Below, piece by piece: positions 25,048 to 39,784 of a stretch of 64,000 bases of DNA (its first letter is position 1; each line of letters opens with the position of its first letter). The translations under genes and the position numbers were made by a program. The DNA is from Meandrina meandrites (lineage: Eukaryota > Cnidaria > Anthozoa > Scleractinia > Meandrinidae): the NCBI GenBank assembly GCA_963693305.1, contig OY855915.1:18827222-18891221 (forward strand), given 5' to 3'. The notes under the pieces are model-generated. The model searched no databases, was not told the DNA's origin, and saw only the letters and a program-made list of their open reading frames with translations.

Positions 25048-28000
25048 ACCTCAGAAGAAGAAAAAAATTAAAAACAACGCTTTCGAACAATCGAAGAGAG
25101 AAGCAGAGGGCGAGGAAACGAAAGACGAAGAAAAACGGCTGTGGATGACAAATATTTAATATGGACCTTGTGGAGCCAAAACCGGAGCGCAGCTCTCTCT
25201 TAAAAAAAACACATGCAGAACAACACTTGACAAAGCTACATAAAGTTTATTGCCAAATTTTGAATTGTTGTACAGAGAATATCGTTGTAAATGTTCAAAT
25301 ATATAAATATAATATGCGGCCTGCGCAGTTCTTGTAACATAAAATCTTTTCGTACAGGGCTACTGGATGTTGTATGACTTAAAAAAAAATGGAAAAAAAA
25401 AAGGAATGCAACACATTGTGGCTGACATTTTCATGTTTTGATGATGCGACGGTTCTTAGTCGCTATCATTAGTTAAAAAAGAGAGGAATGACAGTGAAAA
25501 TAGTAAAGTTGTTCGAACACAATGAGTTTTTACTGTTCTCTTGTAATCTATATGACAGTAATACGCGATCAGTTTACTGGATATTAGAGTTGGGGTTTCT
25601 TTTTTGGGGGATCGTAGCTTTTTTTTTCTATTCAACTGGCGCTAAGTGAGCTGTTTTGCTTGATGTCATCTTCTATTCAGCTGTTGTAGCTTTTCATTAA
25701 TGGAAAATCTTTTGTTCGTATCCATTGACACTTTCCCTTGCTTACTCGTTGTCTTTTCGAACTATTTTCAACTGCACGATTAGCATTTGAAAAAAATATG
25801 AAGAAAAAGAAACTCGCTAATAGATCCCTTTTGTAGAAACGGACTGAAAGTGACAGCGCGTTAGAACGATTAGCACTTTGCCTTAAGGCTTGTAAAAAGC
25901 GCGTTAATTGCTTACGATTTCTATTCTTCTTCGCTACAAATGTCGTCCAAACAGTGCCTTGGGAGGACCGAGTGAATACCGTTTTGCGTTACATTTCTGT
26001 GATGGTTCTTTTATCGATAGAAGATGTCAAAGTCATGTCAAATACACTCTTAATGATTGCCACCCAACAATAGTTAATTATCATAATGCTTCTGTGTAAT
26101 ACGCCCCAACTGTAAACAGAGCGGTCATCGCGAAACGTTGGGGGCAAAAAAGTCCTTAATGGTTGCAATCACTTAGTGATGGCGAAGTATTAATCAAATC
26201 GCGTTTAGCCATTTCTCTGTTTCTATTAGCGGCAAATCGAACTAACTAAAACCTAGCCCTGAGAACTTGTTTTTACGGGTAGCAGCGCTGAGCAGATGTT
26301 TCGAATCTCGATTCAAAGGTTTTTTTAAGAGATAACAGCCGAGTGAAGGTCTCATTGTAAAAGATACGCTATGAACGCTCAAAAAAATCTCGGGTCATAG
26401 TTTGTCAGGTGCGGTTGAGCTCAGTAACTCTAAAGAATGCGGAGACATTCTCGACAGGCGATTTAAGAAGAAAACACTTTAAGCTTATCGATCTGTCAGT
26501 TTAGGGGCATCGTCCAAATATTTGCCAAACAGCCAGCCGCAGATAACGCCAAGATCTACATCTATCTATCCATCTTTAAAAGGTTATCTTTGTCCAAATC
26601 CCGAGAAATCCCAAATGGCTTTTGCCTGAGAAAACTTGAAAATAAAAAAAGAGCAGAACAAAAAGCATTGCGCAAATTTGCCATTAATCGCCTCGAGTTC
26701 AAGGCTATGAAAATGTCTAGCCTTGGCCATTGATGGTCTGTCGTATCAGTAGATTATCGCTTTCTGAAAGCTTTTATGACACCTAAAAGCACCGGAAAAG
26801 AAGTATTTACAGTAATACATCCGAAACCAAACAAAACCGATATGTACATAAAGCGCTTTAAATATTAGAAATAAACAATTTTATTTTAGGAAATTCACAC
26901 CATTTCTGGCAATGGGTGTTGTAACATCAATTCAAAATTGCCTTCAGCCTTCGCCAAGCGAAATGTTTTCCAGTAATTCTCACGCAACATTTGCATATGG
27001 AGTTGTATTTCACCGTTTCTTAGCAGATGCAGAGCATTTGGCTGAAATCTCTGTGATTACTGTCCATCACGTATCGCAACCCAAAAATCAGGGCAAAACC
27101 AGGGCTCATATCGATTTTATCTCGCACCGAGATATCAAAAACAAACAAGAAAAGCACTTACTTAAGTGGAATTTTTAGCTTTTGCTCCAGATATTGTTGC
27201 GCATTGCAATTAGTAGTTCTTTTATGCGTACTGTCTTACATTCGCTTTGTGTCTGAATTTTCAGTGAAAAGCATTAAAAATCGGCTCAGATAAATATTGG
27301 AAATCGTCTTGATTTGACAGAAACGCTGGACTATTTGAGCTTACCGTAATATCGAAGAAATCAATTCCTTATTCCTCTGAATAAGAGATAGTAATAACAA
27401 TAAGACTTTAAATAGATATAAATCACAGATGGCTGGAGATTTCAGGCCATTTTAAATGTGTCAGTTTCTTGTGGGAAACTATGTCAAGCCCAGCTTCGAA
27501 CGGACTTAGACCCCACAACAATCAGCTAACGAAATTTTCAATCATACATTTGTCAAAAAAGAAGAAAAAAACAATAACTTGTCAGTACTTCATAAAATGC
27601 AACTGAACGTTTGATTTTGTTTTGAGAGTATGAGTCGTTTACTAATATAAAACGAATTGACTGAGATTTACAGCTTTTCTGTTTTGTATCAAGTTGAGTC
27701 CCTGAAGACTGATGAAAATAAAATTGCCTGATGCTGTAAGGCTGTGGGAAAAGAGAGGTCAATTCACAGAATTGTATTGTTTTTGAGTTCGATTTGCGCA
27801 GAAATTAAGTAAAGATCTTCTTGGAAATCTCTGCCCAGTAGTAGCAGTGATGTAAACATGGGAGATTTACTCTTGATAATAACTTTGCGGGGAGAAAACA
27901 GGGAATCCTTGTCAAGGCCTTAAATAAATACAGTTTTGTTAGCTGATGAAATTAAGTTTAATGAATCCTTCGCAATTCAACCCGCCATTAAGGCACGTGA

Positions 28001-31000
28001 TGAAAGAACATATCCAAACCCTGGCCGCGCCGCGATTCTAAGGCACACCAAAGCCCTTCTTTCGTTCAAGTCATACAATTTTTAATTTCAAGTCTGCGTG
28101 AAAGGGCATGGAATTTTTTCTTCAATACAGTGGTGAGATTGTGTTATCCACCTCTTTAGAGTACTTGGCTCCAGTCTTCAGACATGATGATGTTGTCTTC
28201 AAAATAAATCTTCTTTTAGTAGTAAGCTCGACTGTGGCTAATAGTTTATGTTATGGCACGGTGGCGATTGCTAGAGTTGAGAACGTTTCACCTGCAGAAA
28301 GATAACAGACAAGAGCTTTGAGCAAATACTGATGTGCTGATGCATACAATAGTATTACTTAGCAAACTTACACGTACTATCATGCTTAAGACCTTATATG
28401 TTAAGTTCTTTGCAGCGCAGTACACTTAGACATTGAAAGTATGGCATGAAGCATAGGGTTAAACCACGGTTGCTCACTTGTTGAGTGGAATCCTCTGTCC
28501 TCATAGCTTTGCTAGGATGAGGGTAGACCCTCTTCTCAAATTTTAAGTTTGGAAGGAAATTCAGGAGCTTGCAAGGGTATACATACAGGAAAATAGATTA
28601 CTGAACGTAAAACATTGCTTGTGCTGTAGCAGAGAGGTATACACCAATTATCACTGTTACAGAGGGGCAATGCATGGGGAAGAAAGGGTAGTTACGGTAG
28701 TGATACTTGCTTAGGAAGCATGATCCTTAATAACTTGTTAGTGGAAGCGTTAATGCTTTAAGCGGAATAAATTCACAAAATCCGTTTGTATTAGGAGTAT
28801 GGATTGCAAAATTTAGTGGCTTAGTGACAAGACAATAAAGAAATGTGAGTAAAACGTGTAGGCAAAGTGGTCTTTTATAACTCAGTGAACAAGGTGCGAT
28901 TTCGTGTTCACGTCTTATGCTCCCATTGCACGAAAACAGGCAAGAATCATCAAGTAACCCAATATAACGTTATCATCTCGTAGTGGTACAATTTAATTAG
29001 TTGTGCAATTTTCTTCGACCCAAGATGTTTTCCTTAAAGGATTCAATGTTACCTCGGTGGCTCGCTTGAATACTTGTAATGAAAAGGACACAACATTTAT
29101 TTTACCAGTCAACTCATGAAGAAATGAATGTGGGAAATGTAAACATAACATCAAAGCGTATGGTAACGCAAATATAAACAGTGCAGTGGTCACAAAATTT
29201 GACTTTAGGAGGAGCAGATTTGTCTTGCTGTTAGTGTTGTCTGACTCTACTGTGCCTAGTTGGGATCGTCTTTGCCTTTCTGTCCTTTTCTGTTTCAGCC
29301 CTTGCATAGGTATCATGCAGTTAAGAATTTGCCTAGAATTTTATGTTCAAGGGCTGATCGTTATACTATATATGTTATACTAAATACGGTGCTCGTTATG
29401 TATATACCAACAGCACCAAAATGACATCAGTGTCAGCACTGTTGGCCTGCAGCTGCTGCTGCTGCTACTACTGCTGCAACAATTAACTGAGCCGCATACA
29501 GTAAATGTAAAATTTGACTGCTCTAAGCAATTTCGCGAACACTTTATTGCATGGCGATTTATTTAGCTAAACTTCAGTGTTTGCTCAACATAGCGAACAG
29601 TATGGTTAAGATGACTCCATTCCTTTTGGAGAACATAATTTCAGTGCTAAATCTCTTGACAGTTGTCATTTGGGATTCACTCTTGTTAGCTGCACTGAGA
29701 AGGAAATTTTAATTAATATTTCCAACATTTGCCTCCAGCGATTTTTGTTTTACCCTTTAAAGAATCCACTTTGTATCTCTCCGCCGGTTTAGTGTCGCTC
29801 GGTGCCGCGGACGTGTCGAGTCAGTCAACTTGCGGATTATTTGCAGAGTATCGTGCTAACTGCATGAGATGAATAGTTTTTAATTTTATCCATTTGATTT
29901 ACAATGAACGTACGATGGTATTTAATGCTGCATTTTACTTACAACACTGCTATTTTACAATGTATGGCGTTTGTTTCTGTAAAAGAGGATGTATGTCAAT
30001 ACATGATCAGATTTCCGTTTTTGAAACTACTTCCACCTTAAACCTCTACAAGCTGTTGTGTAGTAACAAAAAACCACAATATTTTCTTTTTCCTAATATT
30101 AAAATTTCACATTTCAAGGCTTTATAACCCTCGTCTTACTCGCTGCTGTTATTTTTTTAGTCGAGCAATGCTTATAATTCCAATAGTCTCTAATTTATGA
30201 TAAGAATCAAAACTTAATATCTTTTGCTTTGCTATATCGCGTCCTAATAATAACAAAATAACAGATAAAACGCCCAACACGTACGAGGTATGGAATTGAA
30301 ATGGAAAAGAAAAATTGCAAACAAAGGTGATTGAAGGTAAATTGTTGCCTACCACGTTGATTTTACTGCATCTTTGCCGTTATCTTGTCTCAGAACGACG
30401 CCAAGTCAAGAACATTATCACAACCTGTGAAATGAAAACTTGGACTCCATTTCACTTGGCAATGAACCACTTCGCTGGTATTTGCCACTACTTGACCTTT
30501 TAAAGGCTCATTTATGACGGTAGAATGCAATACCGAATGTTTCTGTGATCTGCAACATGCCCAGCACGTTGAATGCACAGACTGGTTTGGTAACCTGCTT
30601 TCAATGGCACGAAGCGCATGGAGTCCACCTTGCCAAGGAAGCAGTTTAATATATAAGCAGAACGTGCATTTGAATTTGGTCAGCTTGCTTGCCCTTTATG
30701 CCTGCCCATCAACAAAGTATGTGTGTCATTTCGTGAGATATCGCTTTTAGTATTTCCTTCATTTGTGGAGTCTTCAAGTGACACTTTGTTATCGAAAATG
30801 AGCTATGGGGATCTGTATCGGTTGATAAGTGGAGTTATCTGACCCGAACGAACATGGCGCCGCTAATGTCAGTGGTCGTGTGCTGAGGAAGTCATTTAAT
30901 AACAGTCAAGGATACGTTTCGTGTTTTTAAACGAACGTGTAATCCGTATCAATTTCAGCAATGTTGTCGTTGAATGCATACCGCTTGGAAGTACATGTAC

Positions 31001-34000
31001 CTGTAACATCGTTTCCTTTTCTTGTAGAAAATTTGCATATAAGCTGATATACGTCTTTGATTAAAAGTTTGGGAGAGAAAATGGTAGCGCCCGCTGTTAA
31101 ACTTACTTCAGTATCATCAAGCAAAAACTGAAAAGGCTTATTTTAACCATGGCCAAAACCATAGCTGAAAAAGACTGTAGCACCCCAGTGGAACATTTGT
31201 CAAATAAATCGCTTTTTAGTTAATTGCTTTCGATTATTCCTTATTACCAGACATCTGCACAGATTGACTTCGAGTAATCAACTTTTGTTTTCGTTTTTCA
31301 CCTAGTCTTTGCTTATGTATACAGCGCTCGATTAGGAATAAATTAACACAAGGGGAGTATGTTCCAGGTCGATGCTGTAAATCGAAACTCGGAGTGCGAA
31401 GTTTTTGTTCGATTTCCGTGCAAGCTTGTATTCATGAATGTGCAGAAGGACGTATTTTCTATTACTTTTGACGGTCGTCAGTATATGTAATTGAAAGCTT
31501 CATGCAGCTTCTTTGTGGGTTTCTAAATACATTACAAGGCAATATTACCAAACATTCAGGCCGATTTAAATTTGGGCGGTCCTTGATGGTTTATTGTAAG
31601 GGTTGTTGTCATTTCAAATATGAGATTTTAATTTGACACCGCGGTGTATGCGATATATAAATATTACCACCATTATGTTTTGTTTCGCTCACAGTTAGAG
31701 ACATACAAAAGCTGTCCAACTTTTGACTTGATTCCATTGTTGGGTTTTCCTTTAAAGAGAATTTATGTGCATCAAATCTTCGTACAAATAAAAACCTTTT
31801 ATCTCGGCGAAGGTCAGTGTTTGGGGCAGCTGTGTAGCGGGGCTGTTCGAAACAAATAGATTCGGCTTTCTGATCAACGATATAACTGTAAATTGTCTTC
31901 AAACAAGATTTAATGGGAAAAACTTTTATGGCATCAGAGAGCGCTTTCTCATCAGAAAAAATGTGAAATAAATTGGTAGATTAAAAATACCGCTTGTAAA
32001 GAACACTTTATAAGCGTTGATATGAAAGATTACCGACTTTGTTCCGTTTCAATTACCGTCTTGAAAAAGTTAATTTTACTTATGTTAATTGTGATAATGA
32101 CTAGCTAAAATTATTGGTGGCAAGTGGCAAGTTTCGTAAAAGGCTAGAATTGAAACTCTTAAAAGCCTTGCTTTTAAAATTTGTTTTATTATCTTGAAGT
32201 TTTGTATTGGCTGAACGGCGCCAGATATCTCAATAACACACGCCGAAAATTACCGTTGCCTTATTTATCTGAAAGCAATATAAACTTCCTATATTTAGAT
32301 TATCTATGTACTCCAGTGAAAGCAGTCGCTATTGTTACGCCATGTCATTTTTTTTCTTTTAAATGTGTGGATTTCGCACCTGGTTTGTAACCCTTCGAAT
32401 CTTAGTAGTCATTAAAACTTCTTGTTTACCGACAGAGCTGTCTATGACATTTTGGTATGTCGGCGTTTAATGCTTAAGTCTGTCTTCATCAGTTTGTCTT
32501 TATATTAACACACACAAAAAACGATAATTCCAGCTTGATTATTTTCAAAGAAAATGGCTCGCTCGTCTCATGCACGATGGATTTGGCTAGTGTGCTTCAG
32601 GGCCCGAGGAAATTCAGTATATAAAACAATGAAATATCAGGAAAATCGCTGTTTCTAGGGAGAACTGCATGCTATACCATGGATTACGTAAACCGCTATT
32701 TTTATTACAGACATATTCAGCCATATAAGACTACTGTGCGTACAATAGCAAAGAAATAACTAGAAATAGAACTCGGTTCGACAAATTCGAGTTTTTAAAT
32801 TTCTAAGTTTGAGTGAATGTCAACAGCTCTGTGTTCTGGGCAAATTTTGTATGCAAAACGTTAAGTGCATTTTCGTGTTTGTGACTCATATTAAGTTGTC
32901 TAGCGTGGACAATAACTCACCATTTTACACGATTACCTTGAAACAGGAGGAACTACAAAATTCTGTGAAATTACTGTTTGGTGGAAATATGCCGAGAGAT
33001 TTTCCATCAGTTGAGGCCCATTGGTAGCTGAGATTGGGGTAAATTTCCCAGTGGATTATATATACAAACTTACAAGTTGGTTTTGTAAAAGCTGTAATTT
33101 TACCTGATTGGACCTCATTGGGGGAATTCACAATTTTGTGTTCAAATGCCAAATTGTAATATTTTTAGTGTTAACGTGCAGTTGTCTTCTTATCGATTTA
33201 TATTCTTTTAAACATTTTGTGTTAGATGACAGACTTCCACATAAGAACTTGGTTGTAGAAACCGTTGCACGTGATGGTTAAATTAACTTTCTGTGAGATT
33301 TTGCCTAATCTCGCAGAGTTTTCAGTTGGTTTCCGGCCCTTTGTTCTCCATTCATGACGTCATGTTAATGGTTTCCGGAAAAGCTTACCTTAAAGAAGTA
33401 GCTGTACTTAATCGAAAACTGTCAATTTTAACAATGGTAAACATTTGCAACACTGAAGGGAACGACTGACACCGTTAATATTTTAAGATTGTCTATTTTT
33501 ACTTCTTGCAATAATAAACAAAACATCGAGAAGACTAGTTTTGTGAATTTACAAAATATCACTCTCCATTTTATGCTGAAGGCATAATTTCTCGACATAA
33601 CCGTAGCATTCCAATAATAAGCCCTGGCTTTATTTTCAAAAGGCGTTTTTGGTGGTCTTATTCCCAAGGGGCTTTACATATCAGAAAAAAAATTGCGTTT
33701 CAACTGAAATTGCCGACTATAGCCAACTGGTCTGCGTCCTGCCGGTTGGGATTTTTAACTTTATTATGTTCATTTAAAATATTTATTTTCCTCTGTTTCA
33801 GTGGCATGCCTGTAAACTAGCTATCTCGAAGAGATATGGAGCTAAGTGCACGACCACTATAAACAACATTTACATTTTTTTCATCAGTTTGGAAGAGACT
33901 TTATAGCGTCTAAAAAATTCTAGATGCACATAAAATATAAAATACATGTTAAAGCTCGCTCAACTAAACGATGGGAAACACAAAGAAAATTCCACAGTCA

Positions 34001-34479
34001 TAAAGGACATCAAAACCTCAGAAATATTGTTATGACAAAATACAAACCAGCCCCAACCGTAAGTTACACAATCTGAAGGACTTTCTTTGTTCTTTTCGAG
34101 ATAATGGGCTTATATTTGGGAAAGATTATTATTAGAAGGATTTTTGCGTCTACGATTTGGAGGGGTTAATTTTTGGGTGGGCTTATATCGTACGACTCAT
34201 TATTGGAATTTTACGGTAAAAATTTGGATTTTCCATAAACATTTTTTTATTTAGGTAGTTTTTACATAACAAAATTGTTCAACTATACCTTATTTCTATT
34301 ACATCGCGATTATAAATATTTTTTTTTGCACTGGTAAGGTTCAATAATTCGTTTGCTTTGTTTTGTCATTAGTTGCCTTTTTTCCAAAAATTCAATTCAA
34401 TTCTTTCAGTATATTTATAATCTTCTTCAAATGTAAAGTATGTGTTATCAGGTCTAAGAAATATCGTATTTATTCGCTG
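25048..34479. other. Six3/6 3' UTR and gene-poor flank
   Basis: The 3' UTR starts here but its end is uncertain. Weak AATATA signals lie at 25298-25311, and the first AATAAA is at 26641. Beyond that about 8 kb shows no supported gene. A (CTG)-type triplet run occurs at 29449-29479. Frames of up to 107 codons (28993-29316 minus) show no family resemblance. Confidence 0.45.
29449..29479. repeat. CTG/CTA triplet microsatellite
   Basis: An interrupted run of CTG triplets with two CTA units, short and imperfect. Confidence 0.8.
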
Positions 34480-35770
34480 ATCACTACAATGTAAACTGTA
34501 TAGGATCATCTTTCGGGATTTTATGCTAGAGACAGCCACGGAACAAAACTTTTGTACGACAGCTGTTGTTGGATAGCTTCTGTGGATGAATCCTTAGCAT
34601 TAATTCCATGCGTATTGATTATTATAAAGCTGTTCGAAGTGGTTCTAACTTGTAAGTCTGTGGTTAAAACTAGTGTTCAATGTAAGCTACTTTTTATGCT
34701 CTCCATGTTGGCTCTGATCATTGGGTTTGCAATGAGGCTATTGAAATAAAGCTTATGCGATGAAGCGTTTGGTGCTGTTGATGTGTTCGTATTTATATGT
34801 TGTAGTGCTGTTTATTACGCTGCACAAGGTTCAAACTTTTGATTGAGTGGCGAAAAGCCAACAGAATGTAAATTCGAATGAAAACTACTTGGCAGTACCA
34901 GTTGTTGGTAGTAAACCTCAAGTGACTCAATTGTAATTGAAGCTAATGCCTCTAACAGTTCTGATTCTTGCGTTTAAAGCTTGATGTAACACTGTTGATG
35001 CTGTACAACGTGGTTCTGCCTCTTGAATCTGTGTATGAAACCCAAATGTGTGACCCTTTAAATTGAAGCTATTGCAGACTTTTTATGCTGTGCACAGTGG
35101 TTCTAACTTTCGAGTCTGTGGATGAAACCCTAAGAGTGTGAACATCCATTAAATGAAGGCTATAAGCATTTTCTTGCCATTTATTAGGCGGTTCTAACGT
35201 TTGAGTTCATGTTGTGGATGAATGCTGTGTTCAGGCGAATTTAAGTAAAAGCTTTTGATGGGTGGCGTGGTAGGTTTCTTAAGCTCCAGCTAACTAACAT
35301 CTGCATCTGTCAAATGAACTAAATTGCCTAGTTTATTCGCATTACTTGAAGCTGTTGATGATTGCACAATTATGATGCAGTGTTTCTTGGACTAAGTCTG
35401 TCAGTAAACATTTAGTGCGACCATTGAAAGCCGTTAATGAGTACACAAAAGTTCTGCGAATATGAACAAGGTGCTCTAGAAAAAAATCTAATCTGAGACA
35501 ATTGAAGCGAAAGTTGTTGATGAAAATATACTTGTGGAAGTGTTTATTATGTTATACAAAGTTTTGTAAAAGGGGCATATTCAAAGATAAAAAAATAGTT
35601 GAAGAGCATACTGTCTTTGTACGAAGCTCTTATATGTGGCCATTCAAATAAAAGATACTGGGCAGAATTTTAACATGATGTATTACAATGTGTTCTTGTG
35701 AAAGAAACTTTTTGGTGTGTAACTTTGAAGGACTTGATTCGTGAAATTTCATGAAATGCGGGCACTGTGT
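34480..35770 (+). repeat. Decayed satellite array of 'GTCTGTGGATGAAA' monomers
   Basis: About 1.3 kb of diverged monomers in the same orientation, roughly 100-150 bp each. Recurrent blocks are (G/C)TGTGGATGAA (34578, 35117, 35212), TGTGTGACCC/GTGTGAACAT, ATGAAAGCT or TTGAAGCT, GATGCTGTACAACGTGG and TGGTTCTAACTTTCGAGTC. The monomer type is the same as at 3.9-4.4, 6.4-7.1 and 61-63.5 kb. Confidence 0.7.
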
Positions 35771-38700
35771 CAAACTCTGCCAGTAAATGATGTTCTACAG
35801 TTAACTGCGTTTCTATGGTACTTTTCCTCCCTGTGTTACACTTAACAGTGATGTTCAGGTTGGACTCATTTGAAACCTCTAAAACGTTAAAATAAGTTCA
35901 GTTGTGATACGGTAATTCCGATCAAAGCTGTCGATGAACGTTTGTATTTTTAGGTATAGCTCTTCGTGATTATTTTTACGGCAGTTTGCGGGCATCTTAA
36001 AGCTTGGTTTAAACTCCATGTTTCCTTTATATTGAAAGGTACCGAGATTATCTAATTCAATTTTATTTACAGTACCATCTGAGTGAGAACTACGTTCAAA
36101 ACGGTTACGACTGTAACTCTACGACTGAACAGTTTGTTTTAGAACAAAAACGAGGCGGTAATGCCTTTAAACATATGCTTGTAGGACTGTTAGTTTAGTT
36201 TCCCAGTCTGCATTTTGTACTGTTTGCAGAAGTGACTCAAGAGTAGCTTTAAACAGGCGGCTAAATTCTTCGTATATAGAAACGGTCTCCGCCCTCCACC
36301 ATTAGCTAACAATTAAATAGCGAACGTTCATTTTCATTACACTGAGGTAAAGCTTTGGGTTTTGTCGCCGATTTGTCAAGCAATTTGACCGGCACACGCC
36401 GGTCTGATGAATGTATACTGAGATAATAAAAAAGTTTGCATACCTTTCAGTGGGACTATACATTGCCCAGAGCCAAAACACGAGCTGTGAGAAGGCAGTA
36501 TCCCTCGGCGTGCATAGAAAATATACTCTTGCATTTTGGTGTGTGTTTTTTTTTTTCTTCTTACTTCATTCAGCAGTTTTTCGCTACAGACCAACACGGT
36601 CGTCATAAATTGAGACTGAGAGAATATGTTTGCAGGCCAGTGAATTTAAGCATCACCAGAAAGTATCGAAGATGCAAAGTTAGTTTCATGCTCTTAAATA
36701 ACACCACTTCATCACACCGTGTGCTAAATGGACGCTTTAATTTCAGACTTGGGACGAGTTGAAACAAATCTAGTTCTCTAACAGAGTCAATATCGGTTAT
36801 AGCGCGTTTTAGCAATAAAACGGTGGCTTGTGGTAAACAACCTTCAATACTTTGCACGTAAGTGTAAACATTCATTTTTAACTGACATTTTTCACCTCAA
36901 AATAAAGCCATCTAACGTACATTAACATTTAAAAGAGAGTCACTTAACTCAAAACGCTTATTACTTGCTTAGTCTAAGCCTCGAACGCTAATGTTCCTTT
37001 TCATTTGATTGTATGAATAAAACGGAAACAAAACAAATTCACTTCTTGTCGGAGCGAACGTATATAAGGATTACTTTCATGGGAGCAGTTTCCTATCATA
37101 TCATTTCTAAACTTAAACTTTATGTCGCTAGACGTTGAGATCATTCTAAATTTCTCGAGACTTTATGGCGTCATATCTATTCTTTTGGCGATACAAAGGA
37201 TTAAAAGCTTCCACATTCATAACATTCAAGCCTTGATTCAATCCATGAGACCTCAGTCAATTCAATTAACATAGTTAGTCTGCGAATTAAACCCAAGCGT
37301 GTGACCATGCAAATAAAAGCTACGAAACTGCACTTTCAAGTGGTGCTTTTTGTTTTCCGTAATTTGAGAAAATTATGTCAGTTTTCTAGTTTTTAAATTT
37401 GGCATTTTTGGTAATGAAAGGGTTAGTTTTTGACCACCATTTCACGGCTCCTCCTTTCTCCGCCCATTGTGGTGACAACAGGCTTTAACAAAGGCGTATA
37501 ATACGTTAATTAGCAGCTTGATATAAGCTGGATTCGATTAGCCTTGCATTCACACATCAAATCTCTTAAGGGATTTCAACTATGTTAAAAGCATCGCAAG
37601 TAAACATAGTTGGGTTTTTAAGAAGATTACTTTCAACACTGTTTGTTTAATATACATGTTGATTTGTTATTTGATTTGGCAAGAGATCTGCAAGATATAC
37701 GCAATAGGATAAAATGCTTATTCTGTTAAATCCGGGTGCTATGTTTACAAGACTGCCTCCCAAATTTTGTCATTAACTATAATAGCGACCTAAATATAGG
37801 AGCATATGTTTGGATTTCAATAGAAACCACAAAGTACGTTTATTCAACTAAAGTTCCCACCCACGGAAGTACACATAAGCTCATGGCAAATACACCGATT
37901 TTTTCTTTGTTTTCTTAACACAATGATCTTTTGTTTAAGCTAATTACGATTTGTGAATGCGTTCAGAAATGTAGCTTAAAACAGAGGTTTGATATCTGCT
38001 TTAGTGTCTTCGTACAACAATAGTCAGGCCAATATTACACGGTTTCATTTAAGCAGGTAGAAGTTATTTTACCAATGATACACTGACGGCCTTTTAAGCC
38101 AGGAACTTAGCACTTGGAATAGATCGCGCAATGAATAGGTGATATTGAGTTCTCTGCTTAGGTTTAATTCCATTCTTGTGGTATTGCCTGTATAATACGC
38201 TTAAAAAGACACGTGTTAGCCAGGTTTAACGACTTAAACGGGTAAAGAATGGTTTCTGTATGAGTTTTAGTCTTGCGAAATTTCTTTGGAATACGGGATT
38301 TAATCTCGAGATTTTAAAGCAAAAGCAATCGTGAAAACAGCTTCTTATGGGAGAGTCAATCGCCCAAGTTTGAAAATAAGAGTCAAGGCGTCAGTCTGTC
38401 GGAGGGTTTCTAATAATCATTCTACCGACAGATTCTACATCCATAGCTTAGTCCGTGGATAAAGCCGGTTTCTTCGCCCTTCGCCACTTCACGCTGTGTA
38501 AAACAACATATGACAAATTAAATGGATGCTTTTGCATGCTACCCATAGCCCGGTTGATCAAAGGATTCTGCAGGAAAAATGTTAAACATCTACATTTTCA
38601 TGTGATTCTGTTGATGTAATTTATGGTGCATAAAGTAGCTAGTAGCTATATTCCGGGGTTTTCTTTATTGCAAATATTAACGAAGCAAGGTCATGGTTTG

Positions 38701-39030
38701 TGAATCTTGTAAAATTAAGCCAATTTATTTTCGGGCCGTCGCTCGTAATCTGCCGGTGTTAATCTTCTCTAGTCTTAGCTGTTCTTATTCCGTGATGCTA
38801 TTTTTGAATTATGGTAAGCTACTATTTTTGACATTTTTTATTGATTCGCCGAAAACCGTATGCGTTAGAAAAGTACTTAAAAATAACTTAACTTGGCACC
38901 CTCTTGATGAGTTGATAATTCAAATCAAACCCATTTATTCACTGTAAGACTTTTTAAAGTTAATCAGGTAGCTGCATTTTTTGCTGACCAGCGTCTTATA
39001 ATGCAGTGTTGTTATTCCGCGTTTTGCACA
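35771..39030. other. No gene seen
   Basis: Non-coding sequence with one isolated satellite monomer near 37278-37330 (GTGTGACCATGCAAATAAAAG). A TATA-like TATATAAGG at 37061 has no recognisable gene after it. Frames at 36436-36762 and 36603-36875 overlap on opposite strands. Confidence 0.45.
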
Positions 39031-39453
39031 ACCTGAAAACATATATATTCCATGTGCTTGGAGACCTATTGTGATAACTGAACTGAGATGGTTTATGACT
39101 AATCCGGGACATATATGTTGCAAGTTCCGTGGCAAGATTTTTTAAAACACTATTAGAGCGAAAAATGAAGGCATTGTCGTGCATTCTTAACAGCGGTGCG
39201 GTGAACCTTTTTTAAGACCTCCGCGCAAAAATTTCCTAATCAATTGACTTTTTAATTTTTTTTCCTGCGGTCGGATAATGGAATTGTGTCAGAAATACAA
39301 AGAAAAGTGGGGGTCACCGACGTCCTTTCAGAGATAAAGTATGTGAAAAACTACCCTGATTTTGAAAATTTGGCGCACGTAGTTTAGCATCATTAAAAAT
39401 TACGTGCGCCAAATTTTCATAATCATGGTAGTTTGGTTTACAGGGTTCGTAGT
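39031..39453 (+). repeat. Duplicated block A, copy 1
   Basis: Matches 46653-47078 in the same orientation from ACCTGAAAACATATAT through to the shared GGGTTCGTAG. In copy 2 this block directly follows a tRNA-Arg gene. In copy 1 the expected upstream tRNA is missing and the sequence before 39031 is unrelated. It contains the hairpin at 39357-39425. Confidence 0.85.
39357..39425. repeat. Long stem-loop
   Basis: A perfect 19-bp stem (39363-39381 with 39401-39419, containing TTTGGCGCACGTA) extends by five more pairs after one mismatch, with a 19-nt loop. The copy in the second unit is at about 46980-47050 and carries small stem changes. It is immediately left of the TTAA insertion. Confidence 0.85.
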
Positions 39454-39457
39454 TTAA

Positions 39458-39753
39458 AGTGGTACTATGATCAAATTTTCACCCCTTGCAATTTTAGGTG
39501 TTTTAAAGAGTATTAAAAGAAAGATTAAAAATGCCGTTTACCGTTTTCAAATGTCTATTTTAGTTCCAGAGATATTTAAGCTTAAAAAAATTGTAAAATA
39601 TGCAAATTAGGTAACTGATGACGTCATCTACTCAACCCAATTTTTTGTCAAGCACAAAAATTAAGTTATCTCGGTCATTTTTCTGCAGAGACCAATGAAA
39701 CTTGGCAGACTAATAGTTCGTCAGGTGACACACTTACAACTGTAATAAAATTA

Positions 39754-39784
<31 letters not shown>

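Noticed and set aside
24888..25148. 86-codon Arg/Lys-rich frame over the last Six3/6 exon
   Set aside because: It is out of frame with the splice-joined homeodomain exon and starts before the CAG acceptor. The in-phase reading gives a normal Six tail.
37061..37069. TATATAAGG as a promoter
   Set aside because: No leader exon, donor or coding frame follows within reach.
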